Shown here: positions 43,579-52,056 of the stretch, piece by piece
Numbering within the stretch: position 1 is the first letter of the stretch
How the letters are laid out: each line of letters opens with the position of its first letter
Assembly: GCA_022843485.1 (NCBI GenBank)
Contig: JALHNM010000003.1
Location: 1 to 64,000 of the forward strand
DNA: 64,000 nt
DNA from: Fimbriimonadaceae bacterium
GTDB lineage: Bacteria; Armatimonadota; Fimbriimonadia; Fimbriimonadales; Fimbriimonadaceae
Reading direction: 5' to 3'
Translations under genes and position numbers: made by a program
The notes under the pieces: generated by a model
The model's input: the letters and a program-made list of their open reading frames with translations, nothing else
The model's database searches: none
What the model was told of the DNA's origin: nothing

Positions 43579-44139
43579 CTAGGACTTGGGCCGGAACTTC
43601 AGAAGCTCGGGCACCTTGCTCCAGGGCACCGTAGCCTTGGTTGCCTCCCCGGAATCAGTCGCCAGGTCCGGTATCGAGCGAGCGTCGACGACCTGACGAT
43701 CCACAAGGACGACGCTCAGGCGGCCCAGTCTGCCGCCCGGACGGGGTGAGAGGAACAAGGCCGTGTGCATCCGCCAGGAGGTCTGGATCACTGACGCAGG
43801 GCCATCGGGGAACTCGTCCCTTAACTCGTCCAGCGGATCGCCGACGCGAAGCCCGGACGCCAACGCTTTGCCGTCGAGGGCCGTCCCAGACCCTCGAGCG
43901 GCCTTGAGGTGCTTCGCGAGGGCCGCCTCTGCGGCGGCGTTCTGCCGGAACAGCTGGTCGGTGGTGTCGCCGACAAGGGCCTTCATGTCCGTCTCCGTCA
44001 GCGTCACCTTCCGCTTCGGAGGCGTTTCCGTCTGGGCCTCCTGCGGCACAGCGGGGCCCTCGCACCCGACGAGTACGAGGACAGATGAGAGGAGCGCGGC
44101 CCCGACGAGACGACTCGGGCTCAATCGTTGGGTAGGCAT
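43579..44139 (-). CDS. Lipoprotein of unknown function, last gene of overlapping cassette
   Basis: The 186-residue protein has a lipoprotein signal (LLSSVLVLVGCEGP, lipobox LVGC). The mature protein starts with a helical stretch (DMKALVGDTTDQLFRQ), then a compact domain with GLRVGDPLDELRDEFPDGP and RLSVVLVDRQVV. The same domain occurs in the lipoprotein at 46478-47113, so the two are paralogues. ATG 44137-44139 is preferred because it sits just before the lipid signal; it overlaps the preceding Cys-rich gene by 19 bases. Function unknown. Confidence 0.75.
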   Translation of the reverse strand: MPTQRLSPSRLVGAALLSSVLVLVGCEGPAVPQEAQTETPPKRKVTLTETDMKALVGDTTDQLFRQNAAAEAALAKHLKAARGSGTALDGKALASGLRVGDPLDELRDEFPDGPASVIQTSWRMHTALFLSPRPGGRLGRLSVVLVDRQVVDARSIPDLATDSGEATKATVPWSKVPELLKFRPKS

Positions 44140-44537
44140 GTCCCCTGCACCCGGCACTGCGAGTTCGCGTTCGGACCGGACACACCCAGCCTCAAGTTGC
44201 CGCTCGGCGGTATGAAAGGCGGCCAGGCCACACAAGGGCCGAGCAGAACGAGGTTACCGACCTGGCCAGTTTTGCAGGCCCATGGACATTGGAACGTCGG
44301 GCACAGGTACTGACAACAGTAGCCCGGGGACGGGGTGTTACAGCAGTTAAACGGTAAGGTCTCTACTGCGTCGTTACATGTGGCAGGCTCCAGGCAGTTC
44401 TGAGGGCCGTTCTCGCACTGCTCGTACAGTTCGGGAAGACACTGCACATCCCCCTGCCCGAGGGCAGGACGGCCGCCCCAGAACAGGGCCGTTCCAAGGG
44501 CGAGCAACCCGACCGCGTGCGCCGTGGCCCGGTTCAC
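44121..44537 (-). CDS. Exported cysteine-rich protein
   Basis: The 138-residue protein has a signal peptide (VGLLALGTALFWGGRPALGQ) and a mature part of about 110 residues holding some 13 cysteines, in groups such as CLPELYEQC, CNDAVETLPFNCC, GYCCQYLC and CPWAC. It is therefore probably disulfide-stabilised outside the cytoplasm or could bind metal. I know no matching family. The start is GTG 44535-44537, overlapping the preceding stop as GTGA, and its own end overlaps the lipoprotein start. Codon use matches neighbours. Confidence 0.7.
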   Translation of the reverse strand: MNRATAHAVGLLALGTALFWGGRPALGQGDVQCLPELYEQCENGPQNCLEPATCNDAVETLPFNCCNTPSPGYCCQYLCPTFQCPWACKTGQVGNLVLLGPCVAWPPFIPPSGNLRLGVSGPNANSQCRVQGTCLPND

Positions 44538-45154
44538 GGCTCGCTCCTCGTCGGTTGGTACCACGACTCGAACAGGATGCGAGGGACGCCCGCCCGCCGT
44601 GTCGTCTCGACGGCTCCCGAGACCTGAAGCTCCACGAGCACCGGCCCCCGCTGTTGGTCGCCCTCTTCGGGGAAAAAGTACCGCATGTCGAAGACCTGAT
44701 CGACAACGATCGCGTAGCTCCCTTCCCGGGCCGTAGCCTCTTCGATCGTCGTCGAGTAGTCTTGGAACAGCACCCCTCGATCGCGGTGCGACGGGGCACG
44801 CCAAAAGAACCCGGTTCCGGCCGGGTTCTGACGTCCCCTTCGGGTCCGCCACCCCTCACGGTGGGCAGGCGACCACACCACCCGCGAGTAGTCAGGCCCA
44901 AGGACGGGTTCTAGTAGATTCGGCTGCCGGAGGACTCGAGGGGTAATCGATCCCCATCCCGGAAGGTCCTCCCAGACGTCGTGGTCCACACCGTACAGCG
45001 CCATCGCTTGGTGGAGGTCAGCCATGTTCCGGTGCGAGTCGGCCATCTGGAGGGCTCGAGCGTCCGGACCGAGGACACTAAACGCCACCGCCGAACCCAC
45101 GAGACCGCAAACCGCCGCCCAAGTCGCTCGCGAGGCACGCGGGTCGAGGGTCAC
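44534..45154 (-). CDS. Pseudopilin-like membrane-anchored protein
   Basis: The 206-residue protein has one N-terminal helix (WAAVCGLVGSAVAFSVLG) followed by a polar helix, RALQMADSHRNMADLHQAMA, then YGVDHDVWEDLPG. This resembles the typical end of pseudopilin helices in related phyla (CLSNLKQ...YAQDYDE), but the prepilin peptidase motif GFTLIE is missing. The rest, which includes SRVVWSPAHREG, GTGFFWRAP and REGSYAIVVDQ, is beta-rich. The GTG start at 45154 overlaps the preceding TGA. It is best described as a degenerate pseudopilin or pilin-fold relative, at moderate confidence. Confidence 0.65.
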   Translation of the reverse strand: MTLDPRASRATWAAVCGLVGSAVAFSVLGPDARALQMADSHRNMADLHQAMALYGVDHDVWEDLPGWGSITPRVLRQPNLLEPVLGPDYSRVVWSPAHREGWRTRRGRQNPAGTGFFWRAPSHRDRGVLFQDYSTTIEEATAREGSYAIVVDQVFDMRYFFPEEGDQQRGPVLVELQVSGAVETTRRAGVPRILFESWYQPTRSEP

Positions 45155-45363
45155 GGGGTCACCCTCTCCAGTAAGGCCTGGACCGCTTGAGCACGAATCT
45201 CTGGGGACGCCCCGGCTTGCGGACAAGCCGTCCCCTCTCGCTCCGTGCCGAAGGCGGGCGGGCGGGGGATCCAACCTTTGGCACCCAATGCAAGCACCCA
45301 CAACGACGCCCCGAGCCAGAGGCACATAACGTGTCCGGGACTCAACGAGTTAAGCAGCTTCAT
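45151..45363 (-). CDS. Small membrane protein, first gene of overlapping cassette
   Basis: This 70-residue protein has an N-terminal hydrophobic segment (GHVMCLWLGASLWVLALGA) and a polar tail with AFGTEREGTAC and RAQAVQALLERV. It starts at ATG 45361-45363 and its TGA overlaps the GTG of the pseudopilin-like gene. It opens a chain of four genes linked by GTGA or longer overlaps. No family is recognised. Confidence 0.55.
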   Translation of the reverse strand: MKLLNSLSPGHVMCLWLGASLWVLALGAKGWIPRPPAFGTEREGTACPQAGASPEIRAQAVQALLERVTP

Positions 45364-45598
45364 GGCAGTTCTAATCGTACGCGACTTCTCGGAAGGGCAC
45401 GTATCCCCCCCCCCGCATTGGGCCTAAAGTCCCGATGAGATTCCGTTCAGCTGGGCCAAGGATCGCCACCCGGTCGCACTGCGCGCCGTGGCCGCCGCCG
45501 GGCTCGAAACCGGTCACGCTTCGTCACGCTCTGGAAAACGGAACCGTTATGGAACGGTCGGTACAACCCTCGACACGGCCCGAAGCCGGACAAAACCA

Positions 45599-46399
45599 AT
45601 GAAACTTCGCACTCACCTCGTCTCTCTGGCCCTTGGGCTCGCCGCTGCCGCCTCGGCCCAGACCTACTACACCGTCGACACTGTGAACGACGTCCTCTAC
45701 CAGATCAACCCGACCACGGGCGTCGCTACTCCTGTCGGTCCGCTCGGCGTCGACGTCGACCAGATCGACCTCGCCTGGCACAACGGTGCCCTCTATGGAA
45801 AGAGCGTCTCGACGGTCAACGGCGTCCGGCTCTACCAGATCGTCACGACCGGCGCCTGGGCGGGCTATGCGATCCCGGGCGGCGCGCTCAACGGCGGCGG
45901 TTACGTCGGGGCCGAGGCGGCCGGGCTCGCCTCGAACGGGGCCGGGCTCTTCTTGAGCTACTCGAACCAGCCCCCGGTCAACTTCTTCTCGCTCAGTTTC
46001 GCACCGGTGAACCCGATGACGGGCACCCTCGGCGCGTCGTCGGGGCTGTCTTCGGACATCGACGCGATGGGGTTCGCGTCGGGTCAGTTCTACGGGATGG
46101 ACGTCATCGCCCCGGGCGCAGGGTGCCTGCTCTACCGGGGCGCGGCCTCGCCGACCATCTTCGTCGGGTCGATGACCTACGACACGACCCTCGCGTCGAA
46201 CCCGGTCGACCTTGAGACCTACACGAGCGCCTTCCTCATCGCGATGGGCCAGACCGGGCGCAACCTGGTCCAGGTCAACCGCACGACCGGCGCCCGCGGC
46301 ACGGTGACTCCGATCACCGGCATCCCAGGCAACGCCTTACTCCGGGGCCTCGCTCGCGACCCAGGCTGCCGCAGCTGGCTCTGGATCCCGATCCACTGA
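45599..46399 (+). CDS. Exported protein of unknown function
   Basis: The 266-residue protein has a signal peptide (LVSLALGLAAAASAQ) and a repetitive beta-rich body: YYTVDTVNDVLYQINPTTG, IDLAWHNGALYGKS, IDAMGFASGQFYGMD and LIAMGQTGRNLVQVNRTTG look like successive blades of a beta-propeller of the kind seen in PEP-CTERM and other surface proteins. Unlike many such proteins it ends without a sorting tail. ATG 45599 is the natural start; the region before it contains a GGAACCGTTAT motif shared with the flgM upstream region. A strong terminator follows. Confidence 0.75.
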   Translation: MKLRTHLVSLALGLAAAASAQTYYTVDTVNDVLYQINPTTGVATPVGPLGVDVDQIDLAWHNGALYGKSVSTVNGVRLYQIVTTGAWAGYAIPGGALNGGGYVGAEAAGLASNGAGLFLSYSNQPPVNFFSLSFAPVNPMTGTLGASSGLSSDIDAMGFASGQFYGMDVIAPGAGCLLYRGAASPTIFVGSMTYDTTLASNPVDLETYTSAFLIAMGQTGRNLVQVNRTTGARGTVTPITGIPGNALLRGLARDPGCRSWLWIPIH

Positions 46400-46427
46400 C
46401 CTTCTCTCCTTCGCTCGCTCTCTCCCG

Positions 46428-46449
46428 CCCCCGGCCCTTCGGCCGGGGG
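46428..46449 (+). terminator. Intrinsic-type terminator
   Basis: CCCCCGGCC and GGCCGGGGG form a 9-bp perfect stem around a CTTC loop 28 bases after the exported protein stop. It is followed by TTCGTGCTTTG, a modest T-containing tract. Confidence 0.7.
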
Positions 46450-46477
46450 TTCGTGCTTTGTCCCTTTGGCGCCCTGG

Positions 46478-47113
46478 TCACTGGGAGCGGCGCGTAACTG
46501 TCTCGGACTCGAGCCGGTCCAGGCGCCTCATGACCTCGCCCCACCGCATGGGGGCTACGGACACGAGGTTGGGCTCGGAGGAGTCCGTCACGCTCGACGT
46601 CCGCACGACTTGACCGTCCGTGAGATCGACCCGAAACTGCCGGAGCGGCTCCCCAGGCCTAGAGCTCTCGAGTATCACCGCGTACGACCGACCGCTGGAC
46701 GGAAAGAACCCGACCGGCCCTTCCGGGTACCGACGCACGAGCTCGGCGAGTGGGTCTCCGACCCGCAGCCCTTCCGCGAGGTCACGGCCGTCGATCCCCC
46801 ATCTCGAGCCCCTGTTCCTTGCGAGGTGCTCGGCGGCCGCGTGGTCCAGCGCCCGGGCCGACCGTTCTGCCTGCTCGCGCCGCCGTCCTTCGGCCGCCTC
46901 GCGGCGGTCGAGCGGGGCGACCGGCGCGGCGGGGTCGGCCGTCGTCAGGTCGGGCCCTGTGACCGGATGGCACGACACGACGAGTCCGCAGAGGGCGAGC
47001 GCCGCAGCCCGAACCGGCCATCCCCAGCCCACCCGGGCGGGGACGCGGGCCGGACGGACGGGCCCTTGATCCGCCTCGGCGGAGCGATGCAGCGATGGGC
47101 TTCGAGTCACCAT
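46478..47113 (-). CDS. Lipoprotein of unknown function, paralogue of the cassette lipoprotein
   Basis: The 211-residue protein has a long basic N terminus and a lipoprotein-type signal (AALALCGLVVSCHP). After a helical basic segment (REAAEGRRREQAERSARA) it carries the domain DLAEGLRVGDPLAELVRRYP...SSRPGEPLRQFRVDLTDGQVV that aligns with the lipoprotein at 43579-44139. ATG 47111-47113 is used; starts closer to the lipid signal are possible since about 33 residues precede the hydrophobic part. It is divergent from the ABC transporter gene. Function unknown. Confidence 0.7.
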   Translation of the reverse strand: MVTRSPSLHRSAEADQGPVRPARVPARVGWGWPVRAAALALCGLVVSCHPVTGPDLTTADPAAPVAPLDRREAAEGRRREQAERSARALDHAAAEHLARNRGSRWGIDGRDLAEGLRVGDPLAELVRRYPEGPVGFFPSSGRSYAVILESSRPGEPLRQFRVDLTDGQVVRTSSVTDSSEPNLVSVAPMRWGEVMRRLDRLESETVTRRSQ

Positions 47114-47182
47114 ACGACCCCTACATAAGCCATAAGGCCCAACCCTCGCCCTGAGTTCCCGGCCCGCGCCACCATTCTTCGC

Positions 47183-49588
47183 GTGAGCTTCGGATCGGGC
47201 ACGGTCTGCCGCCTCGCCCTCGCGGGGATCGCGGTCGCGATGGCCGGCTGTGGCCCGGGCCCCTCCTTGCCCGCCGAGACCGTGCTCACCGTCTGGGGCA
47301 CGACGATCGGTCCCGACGACAAGGGCCAGGCCGACGTTGTCCGCGAGTTCGAGCGCCGCCACCCCGGCGTGCGAGTCCTGACCCTCGGGATGGGCGCGGG
47401 GGGGATGAACCCCCAAAAGCTCATGACCGCCATCGTCGGCGGCACACCCCCCGACGTCGTCTACCAAGACCGCTTCACCGTCGCCGACTGGGCCGCCCGC
47501 GGGGCGTTCGAGCCCCTCGACCCCCTGGTCGAGCGTGACCGCCTCCACGACCCCCGAACCCCGACACCGGACGATTACTTCCCTGCCCCCTGGCGCGAGG
47601 CTAGCTTCGAGGGACGGCTGTACGGGGTGCCCTGGATGGCAGACAACCGCGCTCTGTACTGGAACCGGGCCGTCTTCCGCGAGCGAGCGGGCGACCTCCG
47701 CCGGGCCGGTCTCGACCCCGAACGGGCGCCCCGAACCTGGTTTGAACTCCTCGCGTACAGCCGCGTCCTGACCGAGCGCGCCCCGGACGGGAGGCTGGTC
47801 CGCGCCGGGTTCGTGCCCCTTTACGGGAACTCCTTCTTCGTGCTCTTCGCCCTCCAGGCGGGGGCGCAGGTGATCGGCCCCGACGGCCGCACCGCTACGC
47901 TCGACTCGCCCCAGGCCGAGCGGGCCCTCGAGTTCCTCAAGGACGCCTACGCGATCGTCGGAGGGGTCGAGGAGGCGGGGCGCTTCGCCGCGTCGTTCGC
48001 TGGGCAGGCCGATGACCCCTTCATCAAGGGCCGGGTCGCGATGAAGCTGGACGGGGACTGGTCGCTGCGAGGGCTGGCCCGGTTCGCGCCCGACCTCGAC
48101 TTCGGGGTCGCCCCTCCGCCCGGCCCCGAGGGCCCCTCCGTCACCTGGACGGGCGGGTTCGCCTACTGCATCCCCCGGGGTGCCCGGCACCGCGATCTCG
48201 CGTGGGAGTTCGTCAAGTTCGTCACGAGCGAGGAGGGGCGGCTGCTCGAGTTCCGCGGCCAGGACGAGCTCAACCGCGCCCGGGGCCAGGCGTCGTTCCC
48301 CAGGGTGAGTGCCCACCGCGGGTTCAACGAAGCCGCGCTCGCCGAAGCCCTTCCCCGGCGTCCGTCTTTCGCCGCGGCTGTCCGCCAGCACATGGCGCTC
48401 ATGGTCGTCGCCGAGCCCCGCCCGGTCTCAGTCGCCAGCAGGGCGGTCTGGGACGAGCAAGCTCGGGCCCTCGACCGGACGCTCCGTGGACTCGCGACCC
48501 CCCGCCAGGCCCTCGCCGAAGCCGACCGCCAAGTCCAGGCTCAGCTCGACGCCCACTACCGGCAGGAGGCGTTCCCCGTCGCGGATCTCCGGGTGCCGGC
48601 CGTGCTGGGTCTCTTTGGGCTCGCCCTGGGTGCGGCGCTCTTCGCGGCTCGATTCCGCCGCGCCCGACTCGGGCCGGTCGCCCGGACGGAGGCCGGGTGG
48701 GGTGTGCTCTTCGTCGCGCCGTGGGTGCTCGGGTTCGTGGCGTTCACCGCGGGGCCGATGCTCGCGTCGTTGATCCTTAGCTTCACGCAGTACAACGGCC
48801 TCCAGCCACCGCGGTGGGTGGGGACGGGCAATTACGAGGCGCTCTTCGGGCTTGAAGGCGGGCTGACGGCCCGGGCATTCGGCAACGCGCTCTACCTAAC
48901 CGGCGTCGGGGTACCGCTTGGGCTGGTCACCGGGCTGTCGGTCGCGCTCCTCCTCGACGGGAGGGCGCGGGGTCTGCTCGCCTACCGCGCCGTGGCGACG
49001 TTCCCCACGATCGTCCCTGCCGTCGCGACCGCCGTCCTCTGGGTCTGGATCCTGAACCCGGACCCCGCACAGGGGTTGGTGAACGGCGTCTGGGGGGCCA
49101 CCGTCGGCGAGTGGTTCCGCGTTCCCCCGCCGGGGTGGTTCCAATCCGAAGACTGGGCCAAGCCCGGGCTCGTGCTCCTGGGCCTCTGGGGGGCGGGGGG
49201 CGGGGCCTTCCTCTGGCTCGCCGGGTTGCGGGGGGTCCCCAAAGAGCTTTACGAGGCAGCGGCCCTCGATGGGGCGCGACCGTGGGCACAGTTCGCCGCC
49301 GTCACCCTCCCGATGCTCAGCCCGCTCGTCTTCTTCAACGCGGTCACCGGCGTGATCGCCGCCCTCCAGACCTTCGACGCCCCGTACGTGGTGACGGGCG
49401 GAGTAGGCTCCGGGCCGAACGACGCGCTCGCCTTCCCCGTCAACCGCCTCGTCCAAAGCGGGTTCGCCGACTTCCGGATGGGTCATGCGAGCGCGCTGGC
49501 GTGGACACTGTTCGTGGTCGTGCTGGCCGCGACCGCCGTCCAGATGCTCGTCGGGCGACGGTGGGTGTACGACGAGGCGGGGCCGTGA
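47183..49588 (+). CDS. Fused sugar ABC transporter binding protein and permease
   Basis: One 801-residue protein joins an extracellular solute-binding domain to a MalF-type permease. It begins with a lipoprotein-like signal (ALAGIAVAMAGCGP), then a family 1 binding protein of about 430 residues (GGTPPDVVYQDRF, GVPWMADNRALYWN, GRVAMKLDGDW). A helix at about 470 (LGLFGLALGAALFAARF) leads into six membrane helices with the ATPase-contact EAA loop YEAAALDGARPW. Normally these are two separate proteins. GTG 47183 starts it, and its TGA overlaps the next permease as GTGA. Lack of an adjacent ATPase suggests a shared MsmX-like ATPase. Confidence 0.88.
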   Translation: MSFGSGTVCRLALAGIAVAMAGCGPGPSLPAETVLTVWGTTIGPDDKGQADVVREFERRHPGVRVLTLGMGAGGMNPQKLMTAIVGGTPPDVVYQDRFTVADWAARGAFEPLDPLVERDRLHDPRTPTPDDYFPAPWREASFEGRLYGVPWMADNRALYWNRAVFRERAGDLRRAGLDPERAPRTWFELLAYSRVLTERAPDGRLVRAGFVPLYGNSFFVLFALQAGAQVIGPDGRTATLDSPQAERALEFLKDAYAIVGGVEEAGRFAASFAGQADDPFIKGRVAMKLDGDWSLRGLARFAPDLDFGVAPPPGPEGPSVTWTGGFAYCIPRGARHRDLAWEFVKFVTSEEGRLLEFRGQDELNRARGQASFPRVSAHRGFNEAALAEALPRRPSFAAAVRQHMALMVVAEPRPVSVASRAVWDEQARALDRTLRGLATPRQALAEADRQVQAQLDAHYRQEAFPVADLRVPAVLGLFGLALGAALFAARFRRARLGPVARTEAGWGVLFVAPWVLGFVAFTAGPMLASLILSFTQYNGLQPPRWVGTGNYEALFGLEGGLTARAFGNALYLTGVGVPLGLVTGLSVALLLDGRARGLLAYRAVATFPTIVPAVATAVLWVWILNPDPAQGLVNGVWGATVGEWFRVPPPGWFQSEDWAKPGLVLLGLWGAGGGAFLWLAGLRGVPKELYEAAALDGARPWAQFAAVTLPMLSPLVFFNAVTGVIAALQTFDAPYVVTGGVGSGPNDALAFPVNRLVQSGFADFRMGHASALAWTLFVVVLAATAVQMLVGRRWVYDEAGP

Positions 49589-51273
49589 CGGAAGCCTGGC
49601 TCGGAGGGATCGCGGCGGTCCTGTCGCTGGTGGGGTGGGCGCTGGTCGCAAGAGGTGCGTGGGGGCTGGCCCAGTCTTGGCTCGGACCGATCGGGCCGCA
49701 GCCGGAGAGTGCTAAGGGCGCCTTGTGGTTGGCGCTGACGGCTGGGGCGGCAGCGGTCGTGGTGGCCGCCGGGCTCGTCCCAAGCCGCGGGCAAGGGCTG
49801 ACCGTCCCGCTCGCTTGGCCGGTGTTGCCGCTCGGAAGTTGGGCGCTGGTCGTTGCCGGGCTCGGGCTCCTCTCCGCACTCTGGCGAGCGACCGTCGCCG
49901 GGGGGCCCTTGGCGGCGACGGCCCCGTGGGCGGTCGCGACCCTCATCGCCGGGGCTTGGGCGGTCGCAGACCCCGGCGAGGCCAAGCTCCTGACCGGCGC
50001 GGCGGTCCTGCCGTGGGGGGTTCTGGCGGCGGTGCTTTTGCTGGGCACGGGCTGTGCGGCCTTGCTCGCCCGGGCCGACCGGGGCTCTCGGGGTCGAGCC
50101 AAGGGCGTCCTCCGCCAGGCCGCCCTCATCGGCGCGTCCGCGTTCTTCGCGCTCCCGGTGGCGTGGATGCTGCTCACCAGTTTCCGCGAGCCTGGCGACG
50201 ACGTGGGCGGGCGGCTGCTCTGGCTGCCGATGGTCACCGAACAGCACCAGTACGAGGACCCCAGCCGGCCCCTCGTAGGCCTCTCGGTGCGCGGTCGGGC
50301 TGCCCAAGCCACCGTGCTGAGGCAAGAGGGCGACACGCTCCACCTCGAGCTCGAGCGTCCTTACCCGCTCCGCGGCGAGCGGCTGAGCGTCCCCGCCGTA
50401 GCCACCCAGCCCCTCCTCCGATCTGCCGACGTCGTGACCGCGCGGATCGACGGGCGCGAGGAGCGGGCGTTCGTCATAGGGCGGCTCGTGGGGGGGCGGG
50501 CCGAGGTCGAGACCTTCGCGACGGGCGAGCGGACGACTCTCGAACCCGGCGCCTTCACCCCGGTGCGCCGCCCCGGCCTCCGGGGCGAGACTTACGGCGA
50601 GGCGCTCGAGTGGCTGCCAGAGAGCACCGACTCGGGCCTCGTCACCCTTTCGAACTCCCTCTGGCTGGCAGGCCTGAGCGTGGTCGGCACAGTGCTCAGC
50701 TGCTCGTTCGCGGCGTACGGGTTCGCGCGGATGCGGTTCCCCGGCCGGGCTGCCCTGTTCGCCTTGCTCCTGGCGACCCTGATGCTCCCGAGCGCCGTCA
50801 CTCTCGTCCCTAAGTTCCTCCTCTGGAGGAGCCTGGGAGCGGTCGACACCCTCGTCCCCGTCTGGCTGCCGACCTTCTTCGGGAGCGCCTTCTTCGTGTT
50901 CCTCCTTCGGCAGGCGTTCCTCACCGTCCCGCGCGAACTCGAGGACGCGGCGAAGATCGACGGCTGCACGCCGGTGCGGACCTATTGGAGTGTCGTCCTG
51001 CCCCAGGTCCGGCCGGTCCTCGCCGTGGTCGCGGTCTGGACGTTCATCGGGGCGTGGAACGACTTCCTCGGCCCGCTGGTCTACGTGTCTTCGCCAGAGC
51101 GGCTCCCGGTGGCGTACGCCCTTCAACTCTTCCACGCCGACCGGGGGAGCGATGCGGCCCTCGCCATGGCCGCGGCGACGCTCTCGACAGTCCCGGTGTT
51201 CCTCGTGTTCCTAGTGGGCCTAAGGGCACTTTCGGACGGACTCGTCTGGGCTGGACTTGCCGGTAAGTCTTAG
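49585..51273 (+). CDS. Enlarged MalG-type ABC transporter permease
   Basis: The 562-residue protein is about twice the length of MalG. Its C-terminal 200 residues are a normal CUT1 permease with the EAA loop LEDAAKIDGCTPVRTYWSVVLP. The first 170 residues add about five extra membrane helices (GGIAAVLSLVGWALVARGAW, LPLGSWALVVAGLGLL). A soluble beta-rich insert of roughly 130 residues (residues 215-350, containing LVGLSVRGRAAQATVLRQEG) lies between the first and second permease helices. It pairs with the fused binding protein-permease, so together they form the importer membrane core. Substrate unknown but probably a sugar or oligosaccharide. Confidence 0.85.
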   Translation: MTEAWLGGIAAVLSLVGWALVARGAWGLAQSWLGPIGPQPESAKGALWLALTAGAAAVVVAAGLVPSRGQGLTVPLAWPVLPLGSWALVVAGLGLLSALWRATVAGGPLAATAPWAVATLIAGAWAVADPGEAKLLTGAAVLPWGVLAAVLLLGTGCAALLARADRGSRGRAKGVLRQAALIGASAFFALPVAWMLLTSFREPGDDVGGRLLWLPMVTEQHQYEDPSRPLVGLSVRGRAAQATVLRQEGDTLHLELERPYPLRGERLSVPAVATQPLLRSADVVTARIDGREERAFVIGRLVGGRAEVETFATGERTTLEPGAFTPVRRPGLRGETYGEALEWLPESTDSGLVTLSNSLWLAGLSVVGTVLSCSFAAYGFARMRFPGRAALFALLLATLMLPSAVTLVPKFLLWRSLGAVDTLVPVWLPTFFGSAFFVFLLRQAFLTVPRELEDAAKIDGCTPVRTYWSVVLPQVRPVLAVVAVWTFIGAWNDFLGPLVYVSSPERLPVAYALQLFHADRGSDAALAMAAATLSTVPVFLVFLVGLRALSDGLVWAGLAGKS

Positions 51274-51378
51274 AGTAGACTAACTTCGGTCGGTGCAGCG
51301 GCCGCTCGTGGTTTCGAGCCCGGATTTCTGGCTTGTGTGGGACGATCCCGCGACGGACGTAGACCTTTCGTGTGACCT

Positions 51379-52056
51379 ATGTCCGATAAAAGAACATATT
51401 TTGTCAACCGAAATCTGTCCAGCCTTGCCCCGAGCGAAGCGGCTGTGGTCCGCGAGGCGAGTCGGGGCCTCACGGACCGAGAGATCTGCGGGCGTCTTGG
51501 GATCTCGTCCGGGACAATCGGCACTTACTGGACCCGGATCAAGTCCAAGACGAGGCTCCGGAACCGCGTCGCGATCGTCGCGGCCATGAGCCGGGCCGAG
51601 GCGTCTGCGGATCTCGTCGAGTTCGCCTCTGTGGTGGCAGACCGTCTCGTCGGGGCCCGTAACAACCGGGACTCGCCCGCCGAAGCCCTCCTCGTCCCCG
51701 TCATCGAAGGGCTCTTCGCGCAGTGCCCTCTGGCCGCACTGGTGATCGACCCAGGGGCCCCAGAGGCCGTCGCCACCCGGCCGGCGAAAGCCCTCCTCGG
51801 TGTACGGCCCGCCGACCCCCTGTTCCTGTCTGAGGCGCTGACAACGAAGGACCGCGACGCCCTGATCCAGGCCGCCTGGGGCGTCGCCCTCGCCCGGTCA
51901 CCACAGACGTGCGAGGTCCGTATCGAGTCATCGAACCGGAGGTCGATCGCGCACGCCCTGACCCTTCAGCCGCTCACCACCGCCCCGACGGCCGTGCTCG
52001 CGGTGTTCGACGATGCGGTGCCGACCCACGCCCTCGTCGCGATATCGAAGGACTAG
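51379..52056 (+). CDS. LuxR-type regulator with N-terminal HTH
   Basis: The 225-residue protein has a LuxR/GerE helix-turn-helix at its N terminus (residues 15-62: LAPSEAAVVREASRGLTDRE, ICGRLGISSGTIGTYWTRIK), the reverse of the usual order in which it lies at the C terminus. The C-terminal part (ALVIDPGAPEAVATRPAKAL, LTLQPLTTAPTAVLAVFDD) looks like a PAS-type sensory domain. The signal is unknown. ATG 51379 lies in a somewhat AT-richer stretch than its surroundings. It is convergent with mlaE, sharing stop codon bases in CTAG. Confidence 0.8.
   Translation: MSDKRTYFVNRNLSSLAPSEAAVVREASRGLTDREICGRLGISSGTIGTYWTRIKSKTRLRNRVAIVAAMSRAEASADLVEFASVVADRLVGARNNRDSPAEALLVPVIEGLFAQCPLAALVIDPGAPEAVATRPAKALLGVRPADPLFLSEALTTKDRDALIQAAWGVALARSPQTCEVRIESSNRRSIAHALTLQPLTTAPTAVLAVFDDAVPTHALVAISKD

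Noticed and set aside
46300-46400. Possible frameshift that removed a PEP-CTERM tail from the exported protein at 45599
   Set aside because: None of the three plus-strand frames near the end encodes a PEP motif with a hydrophobic helix and basic tail.
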